A stretch of DNA of 53,859 bases from NCBI GenBank assembly GCA_044226035.1, contig JBGAHT010000013.1, positions 1 to 53,859 of the forward strand, in the 5' to 3' direction. How positions within the stretch are numbered: position 1 is the stretch's first letter; each line of letters begins with the position of its first letter. The DNA is from Pseudoluteimonas sp044226035 (GTDB lineage Bacteria > Pseudomonadota > Gammaproteobacteria > Xanthomonadales > Xanthomonadaceae). The notes beneath the pieces were generated by a model. The model was not told the DNA's origin. It saw nothing but the letters and a program-made list of their open reading frames with translations, and made no database searches. Both the position numbers and the translations under genes were made by a program. Below, in pieces: positions 43,799 through 52,336 of this stretch.

Positions 43799-44953
43799 GT
43801 GACCCTGCACAACGCCCCCGCCAGCGCATCGCCCGATGTGGACCGGTTCCAGCGGGTCATGGAATCGACCGGCGTCGGCATGGCGATCGTGGGCCTCGAC
43901 GGGCGCATCGTCGAAGCCAACCCGGCGCTGGCCGCGATGCTCGGCGCCACCCCGGCCGAGCTCGCCGGCCGCGGCGTGCGCGAGTTCACCCATCCCGACG
44001 ACCTGGCGCTGACCGACGGCCTCTTCGCCGACCTGCTCGAAGGCCGCCGCGCCAGCCTCGGCGCGGACAAGCGCTACCTCGCGCGCGATGGCCGCGTGGT
44101 CGACATCCGCCTCGACACCACCTTGCTGCGCGATGCGGACGGGCAGCCGCTGTACTTCCTCTCGCAGATGACCGACGTGAGCGAGCAGCGCCGCGCCGAA
44201 CGCGAACTGCAGGCGCTGAACGCGACCCTCGAGGCCCGCGTCGCCGCGCGCACCCGCGACCTCGAAATCGTGTGCGCGGACCTGCAGCGCTTCGCCTACG
44301 GCGTCTCTCACGACCTGCGCGCGCCGCTGCGCAGCATCGCCGGCTTCGCCAGGCTGCTCGACGGCCGCGGCGGCGAAGGCCTGGACGAACAGGGCCGCGA
44401 CTACCTGCGCCGCATCCGCGAGGCCGCGGCGCAGATGGAGACGCTCACCGCGAGCCTGCAGGAACTGTCGCGGGTGATGCACGGCGAATTCCGTTCCGAA
44501 CCGGTCGACGTCAGCCTGCTCGCCGACTGGGCCGGCGCCGAACTGCAGGACGCCGAGCCGCAACGGCCCGCGAGCATCGAGGTGCAGCCGGGACTGGTCG
44601 CGCGCGGCGACGAACGCGCGCTGAAGCAGCTGTTCAGCGCGCTGCTGCACAACGCCTGGAAATTCTCGCGCGAACGCGAGCGCGTGCGGATCGAGGTCGC
44701 CGGCACGCGCGAGGGCGAGGTGCTGCGGGTGGACGTGCGCGACCACGGCATCGGCTACGACCCGCGCTACGCCGACAAGCTGTTCCAGCCGTTCCAGCGC
44801 CTGCATGGCGCAGAGGAAGGCGCGGGCAACGGCCTTGGCCTGGCGATCGCGCAACGCATCGCCGAGCGCCACGGCGGCCGCATCAGCGCCCGTTCCGAGC
44901 CCGGCGCGGGCGCGACCTTCACCATCGAACTCCCGGCCGGAGATACCGACTGA
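43799..44953 (+). CDS. PAS-domain histidine kinase
   Basis: A 384-residue cytoplasmic sensor kinase without membrane segments. Residues 18-135 hold one PAS fold with PAC tail (VMESTGVGMAIVGLDGRIVE, then LGATPAELAGRGVREFTHPD and LYFLSQMTDVSEQRRAEREL). A coiled linker leads to HisKA with phospho-H171 in GVSHDLRAPLRSIAGFARLL, of the phytochrome-like/HWE-free class. The ATPase domain has N box LLHNAWKFS, G1 VRDHGIGYD and G2 GAGNGLGLAIAQRI. The start is a GTG at 43799. It is coupled to the response regulator by a one-base overlap (TGATG), so the two form a dedicated pair. Confidence 0.9.
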   Translation: MTLHNAPASASPDVDRFQRVMESTGVGMAIVGLDGRIVEANPALAAMLGATPAELAGRGVREFTHPDDLALTDGLFADLLEGRRASLGADKRYLARDGRVVDIRLDTTLLRDADGQPLYFLSQMTDVSEQRRAERELQALNATLEARVAARTRDLEIVCADLQRFAYGVSHDLRAPLRSIAGFARLLDGRGGEGLDEQGRDYLRRIREAAAQMETLTASLQELSRVMHGEFRSEPVDVSLLADWAGAELQDAEPQRPASIEVQPGLVARGDERALKQLFSALLHNAWKFSRERERVRIEVAGTREGEVLRVDVRDHGIGYDPRYADKLFQPFQRLHGAEEGAGNGLGLAIAQRIAERHGGRISARSEPGAGATFTIELPAGDTD

Positions 44954-45393
44954 TGCCCAAGGAAATCCTGCTGGTCGAGGACAATCCCGACGACGTCGAG
45001 CTGACCCGCATCGCGTTCGAGGAGGCCAAGGCCGCCCACCTGCTGCGCGTGGTGAGCGACGGCGCCGAGGCGCTCGACTACCTGTTCGCGCGCGGCAAGC
45101 ACGCCGACCGCGATCCGGCCAGCCTGCCCTCGCTGGTGCTGCTTGACCTCAACCTGCCCAAGCTCGACGGACGCGAGGTGCTGCAGGCGATCCGCGCCAA
45201 CGAGGCCACGCGCATGCTGCCGGTGGTGGTGCTGACCACCAGCGCCGAGCCGTTCGACGTCGACGCCACCTACGCGCTCGGGGTCAACAGCTACATCCGC
45301 AAGCCGGTCGATTTCGAGCAGTTCGTGTGGGCGGTGAAGCAGGTCGGCTTGTACTGGCTGGTGTTGAACGAGACGCCCGACGCGAACGCCTGA
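44953..45393 (+). CDS. Single-domain response regulator, Rcp1-like
   Basis: A 146-residue receiver-only protein: MPKEILLVEDNPDDVELTRI with acidic residues, phospho-acceptor Asp in LVLLDLNLPKLDGREVLQAI, Thr in VVLTTSAEP and Lys in SYIRKPVDFEQF. No output domain is present. The Rcp1-type tail (VKQVGLYWLVLNE) matches regulators paired with phytochrome-like kinases, consistent with the kinase gene overlapping by one base. Its downstream target is unknown; such proteins act by protein-protein contact or phosphorelay. It ends 7 bases from the convergent fbp gene. Confidence 0.92.
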   Translation: MPKEILLVEDNPDDVELTRIAFEEAKAAHLLRVVSDGAEALDYLFARGKHADRDPASLPSLVLLDLNLPKLDGREVLQAIRANEATRMLPVVVLTTSAEPFDVDATYALGVNSYIRKPVDFEQFVWAVKQVGLYWLVLNETPDANA

Positions 45394-45400
45394 GCACGCT

Positions 45401-46411
45401 TCAACCCGCTTCGGCGTGGTAGCGCTCCGCGGCTTCGACTTCCTGCTTCGAACCCAGGAACACCGGCACGCGCTGGTGCAGCTGCGTCGGCGCGAGTTCG
45501 AGGATGCGCCCGCGCCCGGTGCTGGCCGCGCCGCCGGCCTGTTCCACCAGCATCGCCATCGGATTGGCTTCGTACATCAGCCGCAGGCGCCCACCCTTGT
45601 CGCGGCACTTCGCATCCAGCGGATAGGTGAAGATGCCGCCGCGGGTCAGGATGCGGTGCACGTCCGCGACCATCGACGCGACCCAGCGCATGTTGAAATC
45701 CTTGCCGCGCGGGCCCTGCTTGCCGGCGAGCAGGTCGGCGACGTAGCGCTGCACCGGCGCTTCCCAGTGCCGCTGGTTGGAGGCGTTGATCGCGAATTCC
45801 TGCGTCTGTTCCGGGATCCGCACCTCGCGCTGGGTCAGCACGAAGCCGCCGAGTTCGCGGTCGAGGGTGAAGAAATGCGTGCCGTGGCCGACGCTGAGCA
45901 CCAGCACCGTGCTCGGCCCGTAGATGCAGTAGCCGGCCGCGACCTGCGCCGTGCCCGGCTGCAGGAAATGCGCGTCGTCCGGCGAGGTCACGCCCTCGGG
46001 GCAGCGCAGCACCGAGAAGATGGTGCCCACCGACACGTTCACGTCGATGTTCGAGCTGCCGTCGAGCGGATCGAACAGCAGCAGGTAGTTGCCGCGCGGG
46101 TACACGTCGGGAATCGGCTGCGAATGCTCCATCTCCTCGGACGCGAGCCCGGCGAGGTGCCCGCCCCAGGCGTTGGCCTCGAGCAGGATCTCGTTGCTGA
46201 GCACGTCGAGCTTCTTCTGCGCCTCGCCCTGCACGTTGCCGGTGCCGGCGTCGCCGAGCACGCCGCCGAGCGCGCCCTTGCCCACCGCCACCGAGATCGA
46301 CTTGCAGGCGCGCGCGACGACCTCGATCAGCAGGCGCAGGTCCGGGCCGATGCGGTCGGCGCGCTGTTCCTCGATCAGGTAGCGGGTCAGGGAAATGCGG
46401 TCTGGCGACAT
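45401..46411 (-). CDS. fbp: Fructose-1,6-bisphosphatase, class I
   Basis: A 336-residue enzyme of normal length that removes the 1-phosphate from fructose-1,6-bisphosphate in gluconeogenesis. The metal-binding LLFDPLDGSSNIDVNVSVGT, upstream LASEEMEHSQPI, FTLDRELGGFVLTQ and the C-terminal LRLMYEANPMAMLVEQAGG are all class I marks. The ATG at 46411 begins MSPDRISLTRYLIEEQR. It stands alone between convergent and divergent neighbours. Confidence 0.96.
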   Translation of the reverse strand: MSPDRISLTRYLIEEQRADRIGPDLRLLIEVVARACKSISVAVGKGALGGVLGDAGTGNVQGEAQKKLDVLSNEILLEANAWGGHLAGLASEEMEHSQPIPDVYPRGNYLLLFDPLDGSSNIDVNVSVGTIFSVLRCPEGVTSPDDAHFLQPGTAQVAAGYCIYGPSTVLVLSVGHGTHFFTLDRELGGFVLTQREVRIPEQTQEFAINASNQRHWEAPVQRYVADLLAGKQGPRGKDFNMRWVASMVADVHRILTRGGIFTYPLDAKCRDKGGRLRLMYEANPMAMLVEQAGGAASTGRGRILELAPTQLHQRVPVFLGSKQEVEAAERYHAEAG

Positions 46412-46515
46412 GGCGGGCGAGGGCGGGCGGCGGGGTGCGTATTGTCGCCGGTTTGCGGCCTTCACGGGCCCGGGAGCATGATCCTCGCGGGGAAATCACA
46501 ACAGGGGATGCAGAG

Positions 46516-48120
46516 ATGGCCCGGAGTCGAATCGCCTTGCTGGCCGCGCTGCTGGCGACCTCGCTGCCTGCGTCGGCCACGTTCGGGTTCCTGCCGCCGG
46601 AGACGTATTTCCATTACGGGGACCTTCAATGGCAGGGCAATGGCGTGCTCGTGCAGGACATCAATGGCGATGGCCTGGATGATGCCGTGCTTGCCTACTT
46701 CGATTGGGGCGACAGCCTCTCCAATGTGGCGATTTTCCTGCAGAACCCCGGAACACACGCGCTTGATGCGCCGGCCGTCCATGCGGCGGTACCGAATGAC
46801 TGGGGCGGCGTCTACATCGCTTCCATCGAAAGCGCCGACATGAACGGCGACGGGGTCAAGGATGTGATTGTCGGACACACCGCAGGCGTGTCGATATTCG
46901 ACCCTGCCCATGGATTCGGTTTCCTCGCAATGATCGAGAACAGGACGGGCGCTTCGGCGGACCCGCTGGTAGCGAGAAGCGGAGACATTGATGGAGATGG
47001 CGATCCGGATATCGCACTTCTTGTCGGAAACACGAAAAGCCCGTCGCTATGGGTCTACATGAACGACGGCGCCGGGCATTTCGATGCGGGAAATCGCCTG
47101 CCGCTGCCGGGCGTATGCTGTTTCCGCGATCTTCGTGTCCTCGATATCAACAAAAGCGGACGAAACGACCTCTTGTTGTATTCCAGCCCTTACTCGGGCT
47201 ATTCCAGCAATAGCCGGGGTTATTGGGCTTACTTCAATCAAGGCGGCGGCGTTTTCCCGTCCGGCCCCAAGCAAATCGTATCGGATGTCGACGCGGTTGG
47301 GGGAATGGCTGAAGGCGATCTCGACGCCGATGGGTTCCCGGACCTGGCGCTGTGGTCTCACCCGATCAATGGCGGCACCACTCCATACACCGTGCGCGTC
47401 TATTTCCACACGCCGTTCCCCACTCCTTATCGATTGCCGGCAAAAACATGGCAAATGGGCTACGGCGGCTATGATGGCCCGATGCTGGTGGGCGATCTGA
47501 ACGCGGATGGGAAGCAGGATCTCGCCTATGTGGAAAGGACATCCATCCTCAACAACGAGGGCACGGGTTACTTGAGCTATCTGAGTTTTGCACCGTCGGC
47601 CGGAACGGTCGTATCCCGTTATCCATATCCTTACGTCGGCGGTACAGATGGCCTCGCGGCCGGCGACATAAATGGCGATGGCATACGCGATGTCGTGGGT
47701 TCGGATATGGATCTGGGATTGGGATGGGCTCTTGGAACGAATTTGGCCGACCTCGTCAACCTCGTCGTCGGCGAAGGGCTTTCGCCGGGAGCGGCCGCAT
47801 TCAATATCAAGAACGCAAGCACCAGCGCGACCATCGCCGCGCCGTCTGTCGAAATCAGGTATTCGGTGAATCGCGGCGAGATCGCGCTGACCGACTGGCC
47901 GCAGGAATGTTCGCGCCCGAACCCGAAGGTGTTGCGCATCGTCTGCAAGTACCCCGACCTCGGCGTCGCGCAGAGCGCCAGCGGCATCGTCCACTACGCC
48001 GTGCTGCAATCGCAGCCGTACATGCAACTGCACGCCAAGGCCAAGGCCACGACGACGACCGAAGAAACCGTTCTGGGCGACAACACGTTCAACGCCGCGA
48101 CCTGGATCCGGACGCTGTAG
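46516..48120 (+). CDS. Secreted seven-repeat FG-GAP/VCBS propeller protein (paralogue A)
   Basis: A 534-residue exported protein with signal MARSRIALLAALLATSLPAS. Seven calcium-loop motifs of the FG-GAP type follow at regular spacing: DINGDGLDD, DMNGDGVKD, DIDGDGDPD, DINKSGRND (degenerate), DLDADGFPD, DLNADGKQD and DINGDGIRD. They predict a seven-bladed integrin-alpha-like propeller. After it, a C-terminal beta domain of about 130 residues (SVEIRYSVNRGEIALTDWPQ, IVCKYPDLG, ETVLGDNTFNAATW) has the layout of DUF11/CARDB-like adhesion domains. The middle of the gene is less GC-rich than its neighbours. The domain order is shared with the protein at 52337. Binding partner unknown. Confidence 0.85.
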   Translation: MARSRIALLAALLATSLPASATFGFLPPETYFHYGDLQWQGNGVLVQDINGDGLDDAVLAYFDWGDSLSNVAIFLQNPGTHALDAPAVHAAVPNDWGGVYIASIESADMNGDGVKDVIVGHTAGVSIFDPAHGFGFLAMIENRTGASADPLVARSGDIDGDGDPDIALLVGNTKSPSLWVYMNDGAGHFDAGNRLPLPGVCCFRDLRVLDINKSGRNDLLLYSSPYSGYSSNSRGYWAYFNQGGGVFPSGPKQIVSDVDAVGGMAEGDLDADGFPDLALWSHPINGGTTPYTVRVYFHTPFPTPYRLPAKTWQMGYGGYDGPMLVGDLNADGKQDLAYVERTSILNNEGTGYLSYLSFAPSAGTVVSRYPYPYVGGTDGLAAGDINGDGIRDVVGSDMDLGLGWALGTNLADLVNLVVGEGLSPGAAAFNIKNASTSATIAAPSVEIRYSVNRGEIALTDWPQECSRPNPKVLRIVCKYPDLGVAQSASGIVHYAVLQSQPYMQLHAKAKATTTTEETVLGDNTFNAATWIRTL

Positions 48121-48123
48121 CGC

Positions 48124-49683
48124 TCAGGGCGAAGCCAGCGCCAGTTGCAGCCGCGGCGGCCCTTCGCGCACGCGTTCGATCCTGCCCGGCGCCAGGCCCT
48201 GCGCGGGCAAGGCGTCCCGCAACGCCGCTTCCCACGCCTCGGCTTGTTCGTCGCTGCGGGTGACGAGGGTCGCGTCGACGGCGCCGGCGCGCCAGCACTG
48301 CAGCGCCCAGGCCTGCGCCGCGAGTTGCGCGCGCTGCGCCTCGTCCGGGCCGGCGGCCTTGTCGGTCGCGCCGAACGCGATCGGCGGCAGCGCCTGCAAC
48401 GCGGGGTACACCCGCAGCGGCAGGCGATCGGCGTCGGAATGCGCGGCGATGTCGCGTTCGATCGCAAGGCCGCGCGCCAGTGGCACCTTCGCCTCGGGCG
48501 CCAGCCACAGTTCCCATTGCTTGCCGTCGCCGCTGCGTTGCAGGCGGCCGAGGTAGGGCAGCAGCGCGCCCTGCATGAGCGCCAATTCCTGCGCCTGCCG
48601 CTGCAGTTGCGCGGCGCGCACGCTTTCGGCGTCCTGCAGCGCGGTCACGCTGCGGCGCAGTTCGGCCAGCGTGCCCTGCTGCCGGGCGAAGCTGGCGTCG
48701 TCCGCGGTCAGCACTTCCTGCACGCGCACGCTGACCGGGCGGCCGAGCCTGGCGCCGAGTTCCTTCTGCAGCAGCGCATCCACCCCGGCGATGTGCCTGG
48801 GCACCAGCACCACCGCTTCCACCGCCACGCCATTGCCGCCGGTATCCACGCGCAGCGCGGACACGCGCCCGCCGGCGTCCTTCGCCTTCGCGTCCAGCGT
48901 CGTGCGCACGACCAGTTCGGTCTGCGACTGCAAGGCGATCTTCTTGAGCGCCAGGCCCAGCGGGACCGACAGCAGCGCGAAGCAGGCGACGATCAGCATC
49001 GCCTGCAGCGCGGTCTGCTTCGGCGTGTCGCTGCCGCCGAACCCGTACCAGCGCGCGACGATGGTGACCGACAGCGCGATCGCCAGCAGGTTGGTCATGA
49101 ACAGGAAGAACGCGCCGCCGGCGATGTCCCAGTTGGCCACCGCGATGCCGTAGCCGACCACCGCCAGCGGCGGCATCAACGCGGTCGCGATGGCCACGCC
49201 CACGATCGTCTCGCCCTTGCGCGTGATCGTCGCGTAGGCGCCGGCGAGGCCGGAGAACACCGCGACCAGCAGGTCGAAGAAGGTCGGGCGCGTGCGCGCG
49301 AGGATTTCGCCGGTCGCTTCCTGCAGCGGCGACAGCCACACGATCAGGATCGCGATTCCCAGCGCCAGCGCCACGCCGACCACGAGCGTGCGCAACGATT
49401 CGCGCACGGTGCGGAAATCGAACGTGGCCAGGCCCATGCCGAGCTCGATGATCGGCCCCATCAGCGGCGAGATCAGCATCGCGCCGATGATGACCGCGGC
49501 CGAATCCTGCAGCAGCCCGAGAATGGCGATGCCGCAGGACATCACGGTCATGAACGCGTAGCGCGGACCGAGGTGCCCGGCGGCGTCCACGTGCTCGAGC
49601 ACGGTGATGCGGTCGGTGGTGGCGACCAGCTGGTTCTGCCGCCATTGCCGCGCCCAGCGCCACCAGGCCGAGGGTCCGGTCAT
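48124..49683 (-). CDS. DUF389-family membrane protein
   Basis: A 519-residue inner-membrane protein. The DUF389 core is clear: YAFMTVMSCGIAILGLLQDS, AAVIIGAMLISPLMGPIIEL, GLATFDFRTVRESLRTL, FSGLAGAYATITRKGETIVG and VAIATALMPPLAVVGYGIAV, giving six helices by about residue 250. The rest (about 265-519) is a soluble region with a coiled-coil-like stretch (SFARQQGTLAELRRSVTALQ) and an envelope-like tail, longer than the core alone. The biochemical role of DUF389 is unknown; a link to TIGR00341 transporters is only a name. It diverges from the SRPBCC operon. Confidence 0.85.
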   Translation of the reverse strand: MTGPSAWWRWARQWRQNQLVATTDRITVLEHVDAAGHLGPRYAFMTVMSCGIAILGLLQDSAAVIIGAMLISPLMGPIIELGMGLATFDFRTVRESLRTLVVGVALALGIAILIVWLSPLQEATGEILARTRPTFFDLLVAVFSGLAGAYATITRKGETIVGVAIATALMPPLAVVGYGIAVANWDIAGGAFFLFMTNLLAIALSVTIVARWYGFGGSDTPKQTALQAMLIVACFALLSVPLGLALKKIALQSQTELVVRTTLDAKAKDAGGRVSALRVDTGGNGVAVEAVVLVPRHIAGVDALLQKELGARLGRPVSVRVQEVLTADDASFARQQGTLAELRRSVTALQDAESVRAAQLQRQAQELALMQGALLPYLGRLQRSGDGKQWELWLAPEAKVPLARGLAIERDIAAHSDADRLPLRVYPALQALPPIAFGATDKAAGPDEAQRAQLAAQAWALQCWRAGAVDATLVTRSDEQAEAWEAALRDALPAQGLAPGRIERVREGPPRLQLALASP

Positions 49684-49733
49684 GCCGTGCTCCGTTGTTC
49701 CGCCCGGCGACAGCTTAACCGCCGGCGCGGACT

Positions 49734-49753
49734 GCTGACACCGCGCTGTCAGC
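49734..49753. promoter_or_regulatory. Palindromic operator GCTGACA-N6-TGTCAGC
   Basis: A perfect 7+7 dyad with a 6-base centre (CCGCGC) lies 44 bases before the SRPBCC start. The last gene of that operon encodes a YafY-type regulator, which makes it the likely ligand of this site. Similar TGACA/TGTCA dyads are usual near YafY-controlled promoters. Confidence 0.7.
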
Positions 49754-49796
49754 GGGGCCGGCGCAGGCTGGACGCATCCGCAAGGGGAGCGCGCGC

Positions 49797-50207
49797 ATGT
49801 GGTTGCATGAAAGCAGGATCGAGGTCGACGCGCCCGCCGCCGCGGTGTGGGCGCGGTTCGCGGACGTGGCCGGCTGGAAACGCTGGAACGCCGGCGTCGC
49901 CGAAAGCGCGCTGCACGGCGCGTTCGCCGATGGCGGCGCGTTCGACATGCGCCTGCCCGACGGCACGCAATTGCGCAGCCGCCTGTTCGACGTGGTCGAG
50001 GGCCGCTGCTTCGCCGACGAAACGCAGGTGGGCGAACACCGGGTGCGGGTCTGGCACCGGATCGATCCGATCGACGGCGCGCGTTGCCGCGTCGCCTACC
50101 AGGCCGAGGTCGAGGGCCCGGATGCGGCCGGCGTCGGCGAGGCGGTGGCGGGCGATTTCGGCGACGTGCTCGCCGCGCTCAAGCGCGTTGCGGAGGCGCG
50201 GGCATGA
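49797..50207 (+). CDS. SRPBCC-family (START-like) protein
   Basis: A 136-residue helix-grip protein. It starts MWLHESRIEVDAPAAAVWAR and has FADVAGWKRWNAGVAES, the typical first strand, helix and Trp-rich turn of polyketide-cyclase/SRPBCC folds. It ends in a long helix (GVGEAVAGDFGDVLAALKRV). Such proteins bind hydrophobic ligands or act as coenzyme-free enzymes. It is the first gene of a coupled operon; its stop overlaps the next ATG (ATGA). AAGGGGAGC lies before its ATG. Confidence 0.82.
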   Translation: MWLHESRIEVDAPAAAVWARFADVAGWKRWNAGVAESALHGAFADGGAFDMRLPDGTQLRSRLFDVVEGRCFADETQVGEHRVRVWHRIDPIDGARCRVAYQAEVEGPDAAGVGEAVAGDFGDVLAALKRVAEARA

Positions 50208-50683
50208 AACGCGACGGCCGCCGCGACTTCGATTTCCTGCACGGCCGCTGGCAGGTGCGCAACGAACGCCTGCGCGAACGCCTCGCCGGTTGCACCGAAT
50301 GGGATCGCTTCGATGCCGTCGTCGCGTGCGCGCCCGTGCTCGGCGGACTCGGCAACCTGGAAACCCACGATACCGACTGGAACGGCGGCTATCGCGGCGT
50401 CGCGCTGCGCCTGTACGCGCCGGCCACGCGGCGCTGGAGCATCCACTGGGCCAGCGACCGCCTCGGCGAACTGGAGCCGCCGGTGCATGGCGGCTTCGAG
50501 CGCGACGTCGGCACCTTCCTCGGCGAGGATCGCCACGCGGGCCGCCTGGTGCGCGTGCGCTTCCTGTGGACGCGCATCGACGCCGACCACGCGCGCTGGG
50601 AACAGGCGTTCTCGGCCGACAACGGCATGCATTGGGAAACCAACTGGTTCATGCATTTCACCCGCGAAGGAGCGGCGCAATGA
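50204..50683 (+). CDS. DUF1579-like/SRPBCC-operon protein
   Basis: A 159-residue soluble protein beginning with a basic MKRDGRRDFDFLHGRWQVRN. The FDFLHGRW start, GGLGNLETHDTDWNGGYRGV, RWSIHWASDRLGELEPPVHG and the C-terminal HWETNWFMHFTR match the DUF1579/lipocalin-like family of small beta-barrels often encoded beside YafY regulators. Function unproven. Both ends overlap neighbours by four bases, so translation is coupled through the operon. Confidence 0.8.
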   Translation: MKRDGRRDFDFLHGRWQVRNERLRERLAGCTEWDRFDAVVACAPVLGGLGNLETHDTDWNGGYRGVALRLYAPATRRWSIHWASDRLGELEPPVHGGFERDVGTFLGEDRHAGRLVRVRFLWTRIDADHARWEQAFSADNGMHWETNWFMHFTREGAAQ

Positions 50684-51504
50684 ACGCCATGCGCTTGCTG
50701 TTGCCGATCCTCGCCATCGCGTTGTCGCCGTTGCCGGCGCACGCCCAGGACCCGGAGCCGGACACGATGCGACAACACGCACATCCCGTTTACGAACTGC
50801 GCCAGTACACGTTGCACCCGGGCCAGCGCGACGTGCTGATCGGCCTGTTCGAGGACCATTTCATCGAACCACTGGAACGCGACGGCATGCAGGTGCCTGC
50901 GCATTTCCGCGACCTCGACAATGCCGATCGCTTCGCCTGGTTCCGGCGCTTCGACGACATGGACGCGCGCGCTCGCGCGCTGCCCGCGTTCTATCGCCAG
51001 GACCCGGCCTGGCAGCGCTACCGCAACGACGCCAACGCCACCATGATCGATTCGGACAACGTGTTGCTGCTGCGCGAGGCGTGGCCGGGATCGGGCTTCG
51101 CCGCGGCGACCGCGCCGCGCCCGCCGCCCGGCGCGACCCCGCATTCGCAAGCGCTGGTCGTGGTCACGACCTACGCGCTGGTGAACCCGGTGGACGCGGC
51201 GTTCGTCGCGTTCTTCCGCGACACCCTGGCGCCGCGCGCGCAGGCCGACGGCGCGAAGCTGCTGGCGATCTTCGTGACGGAGGAAAGCGCGAACAACTTC
51301 CCGCCGTTGCCGGTGCGGCCCGAGCACGTGCTGGTGTGGGTCGCCTCGTTCCCGGACGACGCGGCCTACGCGCGCTACCGCGAACGCGCCGCGAGCGACC
51401 CGCGCTGGGCGCGCGACATCGCACCGACGCTGCTGCAGCGCCTCATCTGGCCCGCCGACGTGCATCGATTGCGCCCGGCCGCGCGTTCGCTGCTGCAGGA
51501 TTGA
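50680..51504 (+). CDS. NIPSNAP-family protein, exported
   Basis: A 274-residue protein with a signal peptide (MRLLLPILAIALSPLPAHA, cleavage near AHA-QD). The NIPSNAP fold, a dimeric alpha-beta barrel, is indicated by VYELRQYTLHPGQRDVLIGL near residue 38, FEDHFIEPLERDGMQVPAHF and RFAWFRRFDDMDARARALPA. A second half-repeat is around LVVVTTYALVNPVDAAFVAF. NIPSNAP proteins bind small molecules or heme-like ligands; bacterial roles are unclear. A signal peptide is unusual for the family and suggests periplasmic action. Its ATG overlaps the preceding stop. Confidence 0.82.
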   Translation: MNAMRLLLPILAIALSPLPAHAQDPEPDTMRQHAHPVYELRQYTLHPGQRDVLIGLFEDHFIEPLERDGMQVPAHFRDLDNADRFAWFRRFDDMDARARALPAFYRQDPAWQRYRNDANATMIDSDNVLLLREAWPGSGFAAATAPRPPPGATPHSQALVVVTTYALVNPVDAAFVAFFRDTLAPRAQADGAKLLAIFVTEESANNFPPLPVRPEHVLVWVASFPDDAAYARYRERAASDPRWARDIAPTLLQRLIWPADVHRLRPAARSLLQD

Positions 51505-51535
51505 ATACCAGGCACAAGGCGCACGATCATGTCGC

Positions 51536-52234
51536 ATGCGCCGCGCCGATCGCCTGTTCCTGATCATCCACGCCCTGCGCGGGCGCCGCACCGCGCTGCC
51601 GGCGCGCGGGCTGGCGCAGACGCTCGGCGTGTCCTTGCGCACCATCTACCGCGACGTCGCCGACCTGCAGCGTTCGGGCGTGCCGATCGAAGGCGAGGCC
51701 GGGGTCGGCTACGTGCTGCGCAAGGGCGCGGACATCCCGCCGCTGATGTTCGACGCGGATGAGCTGGAGGCGCTGGTGGTCGGCACGCGCTTCGTGCGCG
51801 CGTTCGGCGGCGAACGCCTCGGCCGCGCCGCCAGCGCCGCGCTGCTGAAGATCCACGCGGTGCTGCCGCCGGACCTGCGCGAACGCGGGCGGCGCACGCG
51901 CATCTTCGCGCCCGAACTCGACGACCGGATCGAGGCCAGCGGCACGATCGACCGCCTGCACGCGGCGATCGAAACGCGCTCGGTGTTGCGCCTGGACTAC
52001 CGCGACAAGGACGACGCATCCACGCGGCGCGAAGTGGAACCGCTGTGCCTGTCGTTCTGGGGCGGAACCTGGACGCTGGGCGCGTGGTGCCGGCTGCGCC
52101 GCGATTTCCGCAGCTTCCGCCCGGACCGCATCGTCGCGTTCGAAGCCAGCGGCGAAACCTTCGTCGACGATCCCGGGCGCGGAATCGATGCCTACCTGCG
52201 CAAGGTCGGCGCGAATCCGGCCGCGGGCGATTAA
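51536..52234 (+). CDS. YafY/DeoR-type transcriptional regulator with WYL domain
   Basis: A 232-residue regulator. The N-terminal winged helix (RRADRLFLIIHALRGRRTAL, then LPARGLAQTLGVSLRTIYRD) ends near residue 62. The WYL domain at about 130-205 has DYRDKDDASTRREVEPLCLS and FWGGTWTLGAWCRLRRDFRS, where the family's W-Y-L is changed to W-T-L. WYL domains sense nucleotides or other ligands. It is the last gene of the SRPBCC-DUF1579-NIPSNAP operon and probably controls it through the dyad at 49734. The ATG at 51536 begins the HTH; a poorer ATG at 51529 is in another frame. Confidence 0.88.
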   Translation: MRRADRLFLIIHALRGRRTALPARGLAQTLGVSLRTIYRDVADLQRSGVPIEGEAGVGYVLRKGADIPPLMFDADELEALVVGTRFVRAFGGERLGRAASAALLKIHAVLPPDLRERGRRTRIFAPELDDRIEASGTIDRLHAAIETRSVLRLDYRDKDDASTRREVEPLCLSFWGGTWTLGAWCRLRRDFRSFRPDRIVAFEASGETFVDDPGRGIDAYLRKVGANPAAGD

Positions 52235-52255
52235 ACGTCCGCGTCGGTCGCCCAG

Positions 52256-52283
52256 CCCGAAGCGATGCGGAAAGCGCTTCGGG
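52256..52283. repeat. Hairpin between yafY-type gene and FG-GAP gene
   Basis: CCCGAAGCG and CGCTTCGGG form a 9-bp stem around a 10-base loop, 22 bases after the regulator stop. There is no U-run, so a stabilising 3' hairpin is more likely than a terminator. It overlaps the -35 of the next gene. Confidence 0.6.
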
Positions 52284-52307
52284 AATTCGCAATCGGCTTG
52301 CTAGAAT
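52278..52307 (+). promoter_or_regulatory. Promoter of the FG-GAP gene at 52337
   Basis: An extended -10, TTGCTAGAAT (TAGAAT at 52302-52307), lies 29 bases before the ATG. The -35 (TTCGGG, 52278-52283) is weak, with 18-base spacing. Confidence 0.5.
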
Positions 52308-52336
52308 TCCTCTCGGAAAACAGGGGGAAAAAACGG

